Shown: positions 33,001 to 43,454 of the stretch, piece after piece
Position numbering within the stretch: the first letter of the stretch is position 1
How the letters are laid out: every line of letters starts with the position of its first letter
Source: Chaetoderma sp. LZ-2023a
Lineage: Eukaryota; Mollusca; Caudofoveata; Chaetodermatida; Chaetodermatidae
DNA: 64,000 bases
NCBI GenBank assembly: GCA_034401795.1
Contig: JAVVLW010001381.1
Coordinates: 1-64,000, forward strand
Direction: 5' to 3'
Translations under genes and position numbers: made by a program
The notes under the pieces: generated by a model
Database searches by the model: none
Told to the model about the DNA's origin: nothing
Seen by the model: only the letters and a program-made list of their open reading frames with translations

Positions 33001-33974
33001 ACCAAGAGATGTTGCCAGCACAAATAGAAGATCCAAACCACACCCTTGATCCTCCACCCTGGGAAAACAAACTAGAGAGCATAGCTATTCGCACCACAGT
33101 ACCTCATCTCACAACCAAAAATGAACACAGTGATGTGAGCAAGAAGGCCCTGACCCTAGCCATGCTGGAAGAAATGTACCCTCAGGAGACATGGATAAGG
33201 ATCTACACAGATGGATCAGCCAAAGATGCAATTAGGAGCGGAGGTGCCGGACTGCACATACAGTATCCAAACGGACAACATGAGTCAGCTGCAATACCGA
33301 CAGGCAAACACTGCACAAACTACAGAGCTGAAGTCGAAGCACTGGTTCATGCAGCTAATACCATCAGCAGAACAGCAGACCCTATTGCACAGATTGTCTT
33401 TTTATCTGATGCCCGCTCCGTCCTTGAGGCTATCACCAAAGGTAAGCTGCCACAACTTGAAGAAGCACTACAAACCATCAAATGCTTTCGGATAGCACTG
33501 CAGTGGATCCCCTCACACTGTGGAGTCCAAGGAAATGAGGAAGCAGACAAGATGGCAAAGGTGGGTGCAGAAGAGAATCAGACAGAAAACATGGTTACCC
33601 ATACAGAGATGAAGACTATCATTAAGTCCCTCTATAGAACACCTCAATCAGAAGATGCCTACCATCATCTCTCGAGGCCAGAGCAAGTGACCATTTTTCG
33701 TCTCCGAACTGGACACAACAGACTAAACCAACACATGTACAGGCGGTTCCACCTTACGACATCGCCCGCTTGTCCTTGTGGAGAAGCAGAACAGACCACA
33801 GAGCACATACTTCAATGTTGCAGTGCGTATCAGCTGCTGAGAGAAGAGATCTGGCCTTTGTCAACCTCTATTCTTGAAAAGCTGTATGGGCCTGTGGAAG
33901 AACTGCAGAAAACCACAGATTTCATCTTGAGAACGGCTCTCCAAGTGTGATACCAGCGATCGAAAAGAAGAAGA
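30009..33974 (+). mobile_element. Young I/Nimb-like LINE, copy 2, with intact 3' end
   Basis: Runs from the duplicated 5' junction to a short 3' UTR ending GAAAAGAAGAAGAAG at 33960-33974. It is followed at once by the 3' copy of the target-site duplication. The GAAG-type tail is, as I recall, typical of Nimb-like elements of invertebrates. Confidence 0.88.
30105..33950 (+). CDS. Intact LINE ORF2: endonuclease, reverse transcriptase, RNase H
   Basis: 1281 residues from the first ATG of the element to a TGA just before the 3' tail. Domains in order: EEP endonuclease at about 73-300 (catalytic-type motifs QETHLQ, GDFNSQS, SDHRPV); RT at about 490-800 with SPGPDG, AFIDLQKAFDKVW, PQGGVLSPTLF and YADD at about 735; RNase H at about 1028-1155 with YTDGS, AEVEAL, LSDARSVLEAI and SHCGVQGNEEADKMAK; then a C-terminal CPCGEAEQTTEHILQCC cluster. 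It nicks target DNA and copies element RNA at the nick (target-primed reverse transcription). All catalytic signatures are present with no stops, so the copy could be active or very recently active. ORF1 is absent. Confidence 0.95.
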   Translation: MHNANEITLGDRINRNGARPVRIRQAGAAPGSMPRRSPPSATGGPINSSCGARGRGWRATGQRKEKTKPKENPSINIMHWNAEGVTNKKSELEQFLYENNIDICCIQETHLQEGKPFKIRGYQIFRCDRRGRKKGGVMTLVRNSVNASQIKTFMEEAEYIKIKVTTSNSVIEIVNYYCPNDKNLSLDTIQVPDCHFLIAGDFNSQSQSWGYRTLDKRGEDIEAWQDEKHLLLVNDPTDQPTFYSRRWHSTTTPDLAFCTEDIHRNLSRVVGSQLGGSDHRPVLLSLSGSISTSSPQHPRWNYKKANWSLFGIRSNELTHNIAVEGRNINNVVKEFNSSILKAANEAIPRGFRKNYRPYWTTELQAAHDKLDKAREDAEGNACHENHFTLQQTKARYLKTKLEAKRRSWREKTAGFNLERDTTKLWRLTKALNDEGVRGEMITLEEDGQTLTGKMAADAFAKAYAKESNISIPRMRQREVRKEQKERTDTNTHDAMKVDISLTELKKVIRQLKKKKSPGPDGITNEMIQHLGNASLRKLLDIFNLSWTNGEVPQCWKEARMTPILKKGKNKTKVLSYRPISLTSCICKTMERIINQRLQWYLESENIIVSEQAGFRRYRSTEDQTTHLAQVIEDTFQAKKVMLAAFIDLQKAFDKVWKDGLLVKLWRTGIGGNMFRWTKSYLHNRRARVLVDGQSGQNVLLRQGVPQGGVLSPTLFILFINDIVAELPNGIQAALYADDLVIWCTEEYTTTATYRMQLALDRITAWANRWCITINKEKSSAMLFTLSTKTKVGNLTLGGTPLEYEDQQTYLGVTYDRRLTWKEHIQNAEAKARRKLNIMRKLAGTKWGANERILKTIYLGAVRPHLEYGSSSWMTTAKSHQQNLDRVQNQALRIITGGMRSTPIEKMEQTAGIPPLSKGRECKALIQAAKFKSFNNHPMKIRQAQLSSGRLKRSSFVKETKALQRKHQEMLPAQIEDPNHTLDPPPWENKLESIAIRTTVPHLTTKNEHSDVSKKALTLAMLEEMYPQETWIRIYTDGSAKDAIRSGGAGLHIQYPNGQHESAAIPTGKHCTNYRAEVEALVHAANTISRTADPIAQIVFLSDARSVLEAITKGKLPQLEEALQTIKCFRIALQWIPSHCGVQGNEEADKMAKVGAEENQTENMVTHTEMKTIIKSLYRTPQSEDAYHHLSRPEQVTIFRLRTGHNRLNQHMYRRFHLTTSPACPCGEAEQTTEHILQCCSAYQLLREEIWPLSTSILEKLYGPVEELQKTTDFILRTALQV

Positions 33975-33985
33975 AGTCAACAAGT
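33975..33985 (+). repeat. LINE target-site duplication, 3' copy
   Basis: AGTCAACAAGT, identical to 22134-22144. The first two bases could also belong to the GAAG tail, so the duplication is 9-11 bp. Confidence 0.9.
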
Positions 33986-35125
33986 GTCCATTATATGGAT
34001 GTATCCACTCGACCATATCTGGCTGTATACCACTCCGAGTACATTACCTTTAAGTGAAATGACTGTATCAGAGTATTTAAATGCACATTAAACACTGTCA
34101 TGGTTCAAATTTGATTTGATTATTAAGCCATCTAAAGGTGGATTGTGTTATTATGTTGCATTAGTTCATGTCTATCGCCGCTTAATCAAATAAATCCCAT
34201 GAACATTCTAATACATAGAGTGCAACCTTGAGGCAGCAGCGGTGATGGTGTTTGTTTTTGTAGCTCTCACACCACCTAAAAACCTGTAAGGCACAGATAT
34301 AAAATTTATATAATTGCTTAAAATGTCATAATTGAAAAACAAACTTAAATCGGGCACACACATGTACACTCCAAATTGCCTACATTTATTTGAAAAATTG
34401 TACGTCTTGGTATATGTAAATACATTGCATTCAGGCAAAAAATGAGAATTGTATGTATTAATGAATAATATACCGAGTGTGTGGATTATCACCTATCGCA
34501 CCCAGTTAATTTCATGTCATTACAGATTGCTATATTATAACATAATCTACTAACTTGATCCTGATACTCCTACTAACGGGGGAATATCCGAAGAGGAAAA
34601 TGACACGAGGAAATGACAGAAATCTAACCTCAATACATCAGTAGAACTTTTTAAGTATCCGTTTGTGGGTCTCCTAGACAAGATAGACCACACTACAAGT
34701 AACGCGTAAGAATAGAATTCAAACGGCAGATATTTTAATAACTGTTGTACAAATGAACGTTCATAAAGCATAGATTGACACCGAACATAACACTAAATAA
34801 GCGTGTCAGTTTAAAAATATGATCTATGGACGAATAAAGGAAAAGTGAGTGATTTAAATTCTGAGGTGGCAAGTGTATGTGCACGCTCATTAAATCAGTA
34901 ATAAATGTGGCGCAAAAGAGTGCGGGTTATAACAACTAAAATTATATATTTCCCACCGTCAGAACTGGCTAGATTTTTTGGGTCATATGCCATTGCTTCT
35001 TCGCCATAAATCTACTGACAGAAATTCTGTTGCAATTTTGCCGAGGTAATTTCTTAGATAGACTGGACTAATTTTCTAAGGGACATTTTATGTCAAAAGC
35101 ATCATTTATTTTGATGCAATAAACA
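33986..35125. other. Flank of the LINE insertion; otherwise no feature recognised
   Basis: The first ~80 bases, joined across the target duplication to 22133, would restore the upstream part of the old inverted LINE (minus-strand ...HLL-TDDQAM). Beyond about 34100 the sequence is AT-rich with short frames only. Confidence 0.45.
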
Positions 35126-35690
35126 CTCCTTATTGAAGATGTGGAATATGTTGTATGTGTTTGGGGGCTGCACACCAAAAAGGACATAGTGATGATGGAA
35201 AATGTGCAACGAAGAGCAACAACATTGATTCACACACTGAAGGATCTAGAGTACCCTGATAGATTAAGAAAGCTAGGACTTCCATCACTCAAATATAGAA
35301 GACTAAGAGGAGATATGATAGAGGTATTTAAAATACTAATATATGGAACATACGATTCAAGTGACCAAAAAAATGCTGGAAATATCTAAAAGCAAGACAA
35401 CAAGAGGACACAACTTAAGGCTAGAGAAAAAGAAGTGTCGGTTGGATTTATAGAAATACTTAGTCACAAATAGAGTAGTTGATGTTTGGAACAACCTACC
35501 AAGCACTCTAGTAAATACTACATCAGTGCTTAAGTTCGAGGTAGGGCTGGATAAGGTTTGGAAGGACCAGGAGATGAAATTTGACTATCACGGACTATAA
35601 GATGGAAGCCTGGAAGTCACGTGCGAGAGTGTTATGTTTCATCCACAAATGAAGAGGCGGACATAGAGGCTGAATAAGGCTTGGTCCAGA
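35126..35690 (+). pseudogene. LINE C-terminal fragment (CR1/Jockey-type)
   Basis: VEYVVCVWGLHTKKDIVMME, NVQRRATTLIHTLKDLEYPD, LPSLKYRRLRGDMIEVFKIL and YDSS, then frame-shifted TRGHNLRL and VVDVWNNLP-like remnants to about 35560. This order (Y.WsPh...i..iE.vQRRaT..i, RL..L.l.sL..RR.RGDmIe.yKil) is the post-RT tail of CR1/Jockey-type LINEs. It is the same class as 9924-12313 but only the 3' part. Confidence 0.75.
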
Positions 35691-36049
35691 GTGCTATCCT
35701 ACGAAATCTTATCCTAGGAAAAGATACGTAATATTTAGGCAGTCCCATTAATAATTTGACTTCCCGCTATGAAATTTGTGAAGCATACATTAAACATAGT
35801 GGTATGGCTATAAGCATGTGTACGGAAATTGCATTAAATTTTCGTGGTATTTGAGTTTTAACCATTTTAGAGAATGGATTTCAATTTCTCTATGCGTCTT
35901 TCTATGAGAATAATGATTTTGGGGAGGTTTTGGGCCAAAATGTAGCCTGAGTCCAATACAAGCTAGCATCCTTTCCTCGAATAAAAATGTTAGGTAGAAA
36001 TTGTCAAATCAAAGCCTTCATAATATTAGGAATTTTAAATAAAAAATTA

Positions 36050-37960
36050 TTAAAAAAAATAAAATAAAAGAAATTGACAAAAATCCTGAGTTTTTGTATT
36101 AAAAATCCAATCTTTTACCCACTGTTTTTGACATATATAAAGGTGAATCCTGCAAAAGGCACATCTACCCATCATAAAGAAGCCACCTGCAAAGTTTCAT
36201 TAAATTATTTTAAGAGATTCCGTATGATGTATGTTTACGAAGTCTTACAACAAGAGGCCCAAGGTGCCTGTATCGCTCATCGGGAACTATTGGCCACTTG
36301 TACAACCGAACAAATTGAGATGAGCACACGAAAAATTTACCAATCAAATTTCTGTGAAAAAGATTTAGCCAAGTTTTATTAAAATTGGCTCAGTGGTTAA
36401 TAACTAAGTCCTTTTATTATTAAAAAATTATTTATTAGAAATCTGAAGAAAATACAAGACGTCCCCCAACAACACTAAGTTTTGATTGATTCATGGTGGG
36501 GATATATTTTACACATCAACTTTCATGGACAAATTTTAATGGCGTTTTGGCCCTAATCGTATCTGCCAAATTTCGGCCTGATTCATTCAGCGGGTCTGGA
36601 AAACAGGTTGTTTTCGCAAAAACTAAGTCATTCAAGATGGCCGACAAACCTCTTGGCAAATCAACTTCCCTCGAACAAACTTGCTTCAGCTCTTGCCCTA
36701 GGTCATATTTCATGAGGTCTGCATCGATCCCCAAAGCGGTTTCGGAAGATTTTTAAAGAAGTTTTGAAAAGGCGGCCAAAGTCCAAGATGGCCGCCGGCC
36801 AAATTGGCCTATCATCTTCCTTTGAACAAAGTTGTATCCCTATGCCTAAGGATGTTTCCTGTCAAATATACTTGAAATCGGTCCAGCATTTCTTGAGAAG
36901 ACATTTTTAATTTCCCATGCTTTAGTATGGGGGATTTTGGCGGGAATATTATCAGACGCCTGCAAAACCATTCATCTGACAGTTTTGAAAATGGGAAATT
37001 TGAGATCAGAATACCCAAATACGTATACAAAACGGCCACAAAATCCAGCAAATAAAAAAATCCAATACGGCCGCCCAACACGCTACATTTTGATTGGCTC
37101 ATGGCAGCCATGTTTTTGACTTGTCAACTCCCTTGAGACATTTTAAGTTGTCCTATGCTTTAGTATGGGAGCTTTTGGCGGGAAAATGATCCAAGATGGA
37201 TGCCAAACCGTTCATCCGACACTTTCGAAAATGGCAAATTTGAGATCAGATTACCAACAAACATATATAAAACCAATTTCGGCCTCAGAATCAATCACAT
37301 AAAAATATCCCATATGGCCGGCAAACACGCTACATTTTGATTGACCCACGGCGGTCATGTTTTTTGACGGATCACCTCCCCTTGAACAAACCTTAATGGC
37401 ATTTAGTCCCTAGCCATATCTCTCAAATTTCAGCCTGATCCCGTCAGCGGTTCTGCACAAGTCGTTTTCACGAAAACTAGGTCACCCAAGATGGCTGCCG
37501 AACCAAATATAATTGAAATCGGCCCAGTGGTTCTTGAGTTGTTTAAGAAAAAGTTGATAGACAGACAGTCGACGGAGGGATGGTCGCTATGGCATAAACT
37601 CACTTGGCCATTCTGTTTTTGTATTAAATAGCCCATTTCACCACAAATCTTGGACCTATAAAGGGGCATCCTTCTACCCATCATAATGCAGCCACCTGCC
37701 AAGTTTCATTAAATTATTTTAAGCAATTCTGTATAATGTGAGGTTTACGAGAAATTTGACAAAAATTGTGAGTTTTTCCATTAGAGATCCTATTTTAAAC
37801 CAAAATCTTGAACATATAACGGTGAATCCTTCAAAAGGCACATTTGTGTATCATAAAGGAAGCATATAGCGAGTTTCATTAAAACATTTTTAACAGTTCC
37901 GTATGATGTAGTTTACGAGATAGTGTGTATGGACAGACAGACAGACAGACATACTTGGTG
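36050..37960. repeat. ~165-bp tandem repeat interrupted by a GCTCACCTGG-family element
   Basis: Units of the form GAGTTTTT-TATTA...AAAGG-GAATCCT-CAAAAGGCAC...CATAA-G-AGCCACCTGC-AAGTTTCATTAAA-TATTTTAA are found at about 36075-36240, 37618-37745 and 37755-37925. The first is separated from the others by about 1.36 kb of the element that starts CAAGAGGCCCAAGGTGCCTG at 36249. The array ends in a GACAGACAGACAGAC tract near 37932. Confidence 0.65.
36248..37615 (+). mobile_element. GCTCACCTGG-family repeat element, copy 1
   Basis: Starts CAAGAGGCCCAAGG-GCCTGTATCGCTCA (36249) and ends in GTTGATAGACAGACAG...GGTCGCTATGGCATAA-CTCACTTGG (to about 37612). The body contains diagnostic segments shared with 49033-50342 and 59205-60813: AAGATGGCCGCC, ATTTTGATTGGCCCATGG, CTTGAACAAAC-TTGGTTCAGCTC and GGATG-TTCCTGCCAAATATA. 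No protein is encoded. It resembles non-autonomous elements I associate with bivalve genomes, but its superfamily is unknown to me. Confidence 0.7.
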
Positions 37961-38505
37961 ATTACTAAAGGGCCTAAAATGTTGAAGATCTCTCAACAGA
38001 CAGGCAGATGACCAGTTAAATGACAGACAGTTATCGAGTAATAAGTTCACTTAGTCCTTCAGGCAAGTGGATTTAATAAATCTAACACGTTTTCAATAAC
38101 ATATGTTTATTGTACATAATAAAGATACATAACAAATGGAGAATGAAAGCATACAGATAACTTTAAGTAATTCAGTTAAAACATATGTTCTATAGTGTCT
38201 ATATAAACAGTTTGTTCATATGCATAACTTCAACTTTAAAATGAATTAAAACATTGGCGTTTAATGCAAAACCTGTGTACACATCTCTAGTGTAAACAAG
38301 AATTTGACTGATTTAGATTTGAAGCTATCCTCTTCCATGACAATGAATTGATAGTATGATAGGTCATACAATAAAATCAAGATGCTGCCGAACACTTCAA
38401 AGCTTTCGTGCAAGATGTTGCTACAATGATACTTAGCCCACAGATGTGTTCACCACGTCACCGACGAATTCCACATATCATATTTTCAAGGAAACCATAC
38501 AGGAA
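37961..38505. other. No feature recognised
   Basis: AT-rich sequence without coding or repeat signal. Confidence 0.4.
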
Positions 38506-38510
38506 CTGTT

Positions 38511-38962
38511 GAATATGTTGAAATTAATCTGACTGGAAGCCATTGCTGCTGGTTACATGTCAAATTAAGTTGAAGATATTCGGCATAAATTTTATATCTT
38601 AAAGAATAGTTTTACATGGATTATCGTTGAAAGAGTTAAGTAATGACATACCTGCGGGTCCACATGTTTGTCAACCTATTAACCCTCGAATTTGTTCAAG
38701 AAAATTTCAAATTTTTCATAGAAAATATCCATTTGCACACCAAGGGCAACCATCTTGTTCTGCAAATCAACATTTCTCAAGCTAACTGCAGAGACCACTT
38801 TCAGCTGATTTGAGTGTTAAAGTGTTAACCATTGAAAAATTAGTGTCTCAGTTTCAAGACACCTACACAGGAAAGCTGTGCAATATTTTGAAAGTAATTT
38901 GACTGCAACCTTTTGCTTACATAGGCAGCAAGTTTCCAGCTAAATTAGTTTCAAAATAATCA
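38511..38962. repeat. Two decayed foldback MITEs flanking a TTAACC-ended MITE
   Basis: Hairpin-family remnants at about 38511-38587 and 38879-38962 (AATTTGACTG ... TTAGTTTCAAAATAATCAACAG). Between them, at 38679-38828, is a short TTAACC-ended element with CTCGAATTTGTTCAAGAAAATTTC and a closing TTTGAGTGTTAAAGTGTTAA. Confidence 0.6.
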
Positions 38963-39594
38963 ACAGAATATTCCCTTTATATCATAAAGAATTTGTTGTT
39001 TGTAGTCTGTAGGGTTAAAGGGGAACCCAATCGGAGAACATTCAATGCTCGATACTTTTCTATGGTTTAATTAAAATAAAATATATCATTGGCTTATTTT
39101 TAAATTCCTAAACAGTAAATTTTACTGAAAAGTCACTCAACCATTTCCATGAAAAGGACAAGAGTGATATCACCACTTGATTGATGGTTGTACTTTAGTA
39201 TGACATCCTCTTGTGAATGATATCTTGCTGTTTTGATTGAAAGCTCATTTAGCAGATCAATCAGACACTGCCATATTAATGAGGTGTAAGACAACAACTA
39301 GTGTTTGCTAAACTAGCACTTAAATCTGAGCCGACATCCCTCTTCATAATTTTATTACAACTGTTTCTTCCACAGTTTCTTCTACTCAGACAGCATGTGT
39401 GGAGTAACCAGAAACAACATGATTGACGATTCCTGCCATAATGTCATACTGTGAATTTTATGGGGGTGTCAATGGCGATTTTAACAGATGTTTTAATATG
39501 GATAGAAGTTGTGAAAATTCATCTAATCTTTTTTAGTTCATAAAATATACCTTGCTATTTTTTTTATATGTTCTGGTGGTGATACTGTAATTCA

Positions 39595-39965
39595 CCTTTA
39601 CAGAGTACCCACCCATCATATGACGTCATAATGAACTGTGTGATGTGTACAATGACGTCATGAATGATGTCGATAAGTACGTCACGAATGCATTTTTGAA
39701 GACGGTCAATGCGTTGTTGTACAAATTGTTTGCTTTTACTATTTAATAAATATTCTGTTGAATATTTTGAAACTAATTTGACTGGACGTTGTTGCTGCCA
39801 TAGACAGCAACAGCACCCTGTCAAATTGGTTACAAAATATTCACCAGCTTCCCTGTAGTTTTCAGGAAATTGATAGTTAGGGCATTTTGGGATCGATCAA
39901 TCCCAACACGGCGAGGTGTGGGTGGAGCTTAGCTAGTGATAGCTAAAAATGGAAAGGTCCATTTA
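39595..39965 (+). repeat. Composite repeat with TGACGTCA boxes and foldback hairpin (copy 1)
   Basis: TGACGTCA-type palindromes near 39620 and 39653 precede the near-perfect hairpin at 39755-39848 (CTGTTGAATATTTTGAAACT / matching arm). After it come GGGATCGATCAATCCCAACA and GGTGTGGGTGGAGCTTAGCT. The same composite occurs inverted at 42769-43135 and partly at 45683-45910. Confidence 0.75.
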
Positions 39966-41453
39966 TATATTCCTGTGCATAAATGCTAGTCTTAAACTAC
40001 AGACGCAAAACCACGAACAAAATGTGACATTCATTACAATTGCCTAATGATCTGGCAACACACAACATGATTTGTAGACTGGAAGCCAAGAGGGGAGCTT
40101 TGCGTGTTGTGCTAGTCACGTTGCTTGTGCCTATGGTGGAGAGACTTTGAGGGGACCTCATGTTTTTAGGTGGCTTTCTTGATGTGTGCTGTGCACAGAG
40201 AACATCCAGTGAGGTAATATCCGCTCACACTTGTATACTGTACACTGAAGAATCTGAGCTCTATCACACAATTCATACAAAATTTTGTCGGCACATCTGA
40301 AGACAACTGCCAGGGAGGAGGACGAGGAAGAGGATGAGGAGGAGGGAGGATGAGAGGCTGGGGGCATCGACCCGTGTGTTAACATTTTAGGCAGATTAGA
40401 TAATTAGTTTCTGATGATACCCATAAATCTGGAATTTAATCTAAATTTGGATCAAGGCTTTTAATCTAGATTATGACCCAAATCTGGTCATATGCTTTCA
40501 CGGCAACAACTATTCTTGTGTTAAAATATGAGCCTAAGGCTATACCAATTTATTTTTTGGTCTTACAAAACCTCCTAAATACATTTTTCCATATCGAGAA
40601 AAAAAAAATGATGTAATTTTAAGGCATTATTTTCAATATTCTTTTCATCTAGCAATTTTTTGCAGGAAATCCTTATAACTCGAAATTCCTCAGAATTTTC
40701 TGTAACTCTTTTTGTTCTATGTAGTTTTGTTAACCCTCTAATGGTCAAGCCACTCAAAATGGGTTTGCAATGGTCATGATAAAAGTTCATTTGCTGTCCA
40801 AGAGAAGACTAACTTTGAAAATTTACCACTGACCTACACGTTCTTCATCTGTGGTTTGCATAATCACAGAGCTATACGCTTGGCCGTATATATATGATCA
40901 CAATGTTGCGAGTTGCAAAGTATGACACCAAAATGTAAACTTAATCCATATTTAAAAAATAACCAATAGAACAAAAGCACATTGGTACCTAATTTTAAAT
41001 CACGATTTGTGTGCCTTAGGCGCAGAAAACTAAAAATTTCTTTTTGCGAGTTTCAAGAAGCTCTCACAGGGTAGTTCTACAATGATTCAAACTATTGTAT
41101 TGGATTAAATGACATTTGATTGAAAAGTCAGTATGAAATGAATTGTAAATAATTTATTTGCTCAAAAGCTATATGGGAAGTATATGCACAAGAAAGAAGA
41201 ACATACTATGTTCTTGTCAACATGATGTGCCACAAACCTCCGTTATCACAGTGCTGCTGATCAAGTGTACTCGTATCCATGACTGTGTATCTTACTATGG
41301 AGGACGAGATTTGATTACCCAACATGCATTCTAGGAGTAAGTACTCTAACAGATTATTTTCTTGGTCTGCAAATGCACATTTTATATATTGCAAGAGCAA
41401 CGTTTAATCAAATTATTATTTATTTATTTCAAATTCTATTCAATATGGTTAAT
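39966..41453. other. No gene recognised; one half MITE
   Basis: Contains a purine-rich GAGGAC/GAGGAG tract at 40315-40355 and a half copy of the TTAACC-ended MITE at 40731-40835. No coding exon can be supported. Confidence 0.4.
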
Positions 41454-41620
41454 TTAACCATTTAACCATCATATCAGACAAAAACGACTTCTGCAGTGGT
41501 CTTGAGAAATGTCCATTTGCAGACCAAGAAAACTATAAACAGTCCTCTCTCGGTCTGTAAATGGACATTTTCTATGAGAAAGTTTAAACTTTCTTGAACA
41601 AATTTGAATGTTAGTGTTAA
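41454..41620. repeat. TTAACC-ended palindromic MITE
   Basis: Starts TTAACCATTTAACCATCATA and ends GAATGTTAGTGTTAA. The arms carry TGTCCATTTGCAGACCAAGA and its complement, as in the copy at 42522-42758. Confidence 0.7.
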
Positions 41621-42521
41621 AGGAAGACTATGGAACTATCAATTGCTATTGAATGGTAACATCATACAGTAATAGAACTCCTACGACCTGCATAATAATA
41701 GAAATGAATCAGAATAGTTTGAACATAACACATGACAGTACAAATAAGGTGCTTTATAGATGCGATATAGGGTGATTGGCTTGCTACTGGTAAATTACTG
41801 TTGATTATTTTGAAAACATTTAAATTGAAAGTCATTGTTACTGTTGGATTTCAGAGTTGCACCCTTATACTTGTTGAATATTTAGAAATCAGTTTGCCTG
41901 AAAGTAGTTGCTGCCACTGTGACTTTCAGTAAAATTAGTTTCAAAGTATATAATATTTTTAGTGTATTTTGTAGTAGCTAATCAGCTTTATACAAATATA
42001 ACAGTGATTATATGATCGGCAATAGAGGATATTATTTGTAGCCAATCTCTGCATGCAGAAGAGCGGATGTTAAAGAAAGCCTGACATCATTAACTTGTTC
42101 CTATTCACGAAAAACGGCGGATCCATTAGATTTTTATACAAGAAGCTTAGCCAAGTTTAGATAGTTTTATTGTTGTATGGACTTAACACTCAACAGCATT
42201 TTATAGTTCCTGTTTCTCTTCCTTTAATGATTATAGTAAAATGGCAAAGTTAAGAGAGCGGGCCATGACCATTGTAGTGCTAACTAAATAATACAGTATC
42301 TGGTTAGGTCAGTACATTTATAAATACCAAAATATTCAGGGAAATTGATTTCCAACTAACACACTAATTTCCTAGCAATTCAATGATTTCAGATATTTAA
42401 TTAACAACCATTCTATAAGTATAGCTATACAATGCATGTTCAGCAACCTTAAGCTATATAGATGGGGGATGAATCATTTTTATGTATAATCACTTATGAT
42501 GTCTTTATTGTCATACAAATA

Positions 42522-42758
42522 TTAACCCTTTAACCCTCAAATTTGTTCAAGAAAATTTCCATTTTCTCATAGAAAATGTGCATTAGAAGACCAAGAGACC
42601 AATTTTGAAAATTTACTACTGGAATGACTGGCTCAGTTATCGAGCCAGTCATTCCATTGGTAAATGTTCAAAATTAGTTGTCTCTTTGTCTGCAAATGGA
42701 CATTCCTCAAGACCACTGCAGAAGCCATTTTCGGTTGATATGAGGGTTAAACGGTTAA
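42522..42758. repeat. TTAACC-ended full-length palindromic MITE
   Basis: The terminal inverted repeats TTAACCCTTTAACCCTCA and TTAACCGTTTAACCCTCA (reverse complement of the right end) match at 17 of 18 positions. The centre is a perfect GGAATGACTGGCTC ... GAGCCAGTCATTCC at 42621-42655, and the arms remain complementary with mismatches along the whole element. TTAA termini are compatible with a piggyBac-type TTAA target, which is inference. Confidence 0.8.
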
Positions 42759-42768
42759 ACAATGGACC

Positions 42769-43135
42769 TTTCCAGCTTTAGCTATGCCTCATCCATTTCT
42801 AGCTAAGCTCCACCCACACCTTGTTTGTGTTGGGATAGATCGATCACCGAGTTGTCTGCCTATTAATTTCCAGAAAACTATACAGGTAACCTGTTGAATA
42901 TTTTGAAACTAATTTGACTGGGTGCTGTTGCTGCCTGCTGTATGGCAGCAACAGCGTCCAGTCAAATTAGTTTTAAAATATTCAACAGCATCTTTGTTAA
43001 ATAGTAAAGACATGCAATTCGCGCACCAATGCTTAGCCCATCATCAATTCTACATTCGTCATGAAGTCATTGATTATGACATCATCCTATAAGTCAAGTA
43101 GTTGATTATGACGTCATATGATTGATGGACAAGGA
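42769..43135 (-). repeat. Composite repeat with foldback hairpin (copy 2, inverted)
   Basis: Inverted relative to 39595-39965. GCTAAGCTCCACCCACACC and GTTGGGATAGATCGATC precede the hairpin at 42891-42989, whose arms CTGTTGAATATTTTGAAACT... and ...TATTCAACAG pair almost perfectly. TGACATCA/TGACGTCA boxes follow at 43078-43128. Confidence 0.8.
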
Positions 43136-43454
43136 AGGTCCATTATGAGCTTTGTACCGATACATGTCATGTTTTTTGCTAAATCCAAAAGTACCACACG
43201 TAAAAATCTGATATAAATGTACGAAAAATCCTGAGACTAACCAGTGATATGTATCTTTTCATAATAAACAAAGCAAGTTTGCAAATCGAAAAGGTAAAAC
43301 ATGTTTTTTTTGCATTTCATATGTCGACAAGCGCTTGCAAATGGCGCATAAGACCACACCAAGAAGATAAGCCAAAGAGCGAGATCTGGATGAAGATAGC
43401 ACATAGTATGACTTAATATATATTTCACAAGAAGCTATAGACACACATCATAGA

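Larger units (their letters stand above)
26031..33894 (+). repeat. Tandem-duplicated unit, copy 2 (7864 bp)
   Basis: Direct repeat of 18178-26030. The offset is 7853 bp near the junction and 7864 bp inside the LINE. Most of the difference is a 13-bp segment present in this copy's right ITR (near 28461) and missing in copy 1, plus a length change in a G-run near 28030. The DIRS-derived part has roughly 20 single-base differences from copy 1, whereas the LINE part shows none that I can find. Confidence 0.93.

Noticed and set aside
39755..39848. Intrinsic terminator or structured ncRNA at the strong hairpin
   Set aside because: The same hairpin is dispersed in both orientations as a repeat, and the eukaryotic context makes a bacterial-type terminator irrelevant. 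ncRNA is not supported.
40290..40380. Exon encoding an acidic or Ser-rich tract
   Set aside because: The GAGGAC/GAGGAG purine tract is low complexity and lacks convincing splice sites or conserved neighbours.
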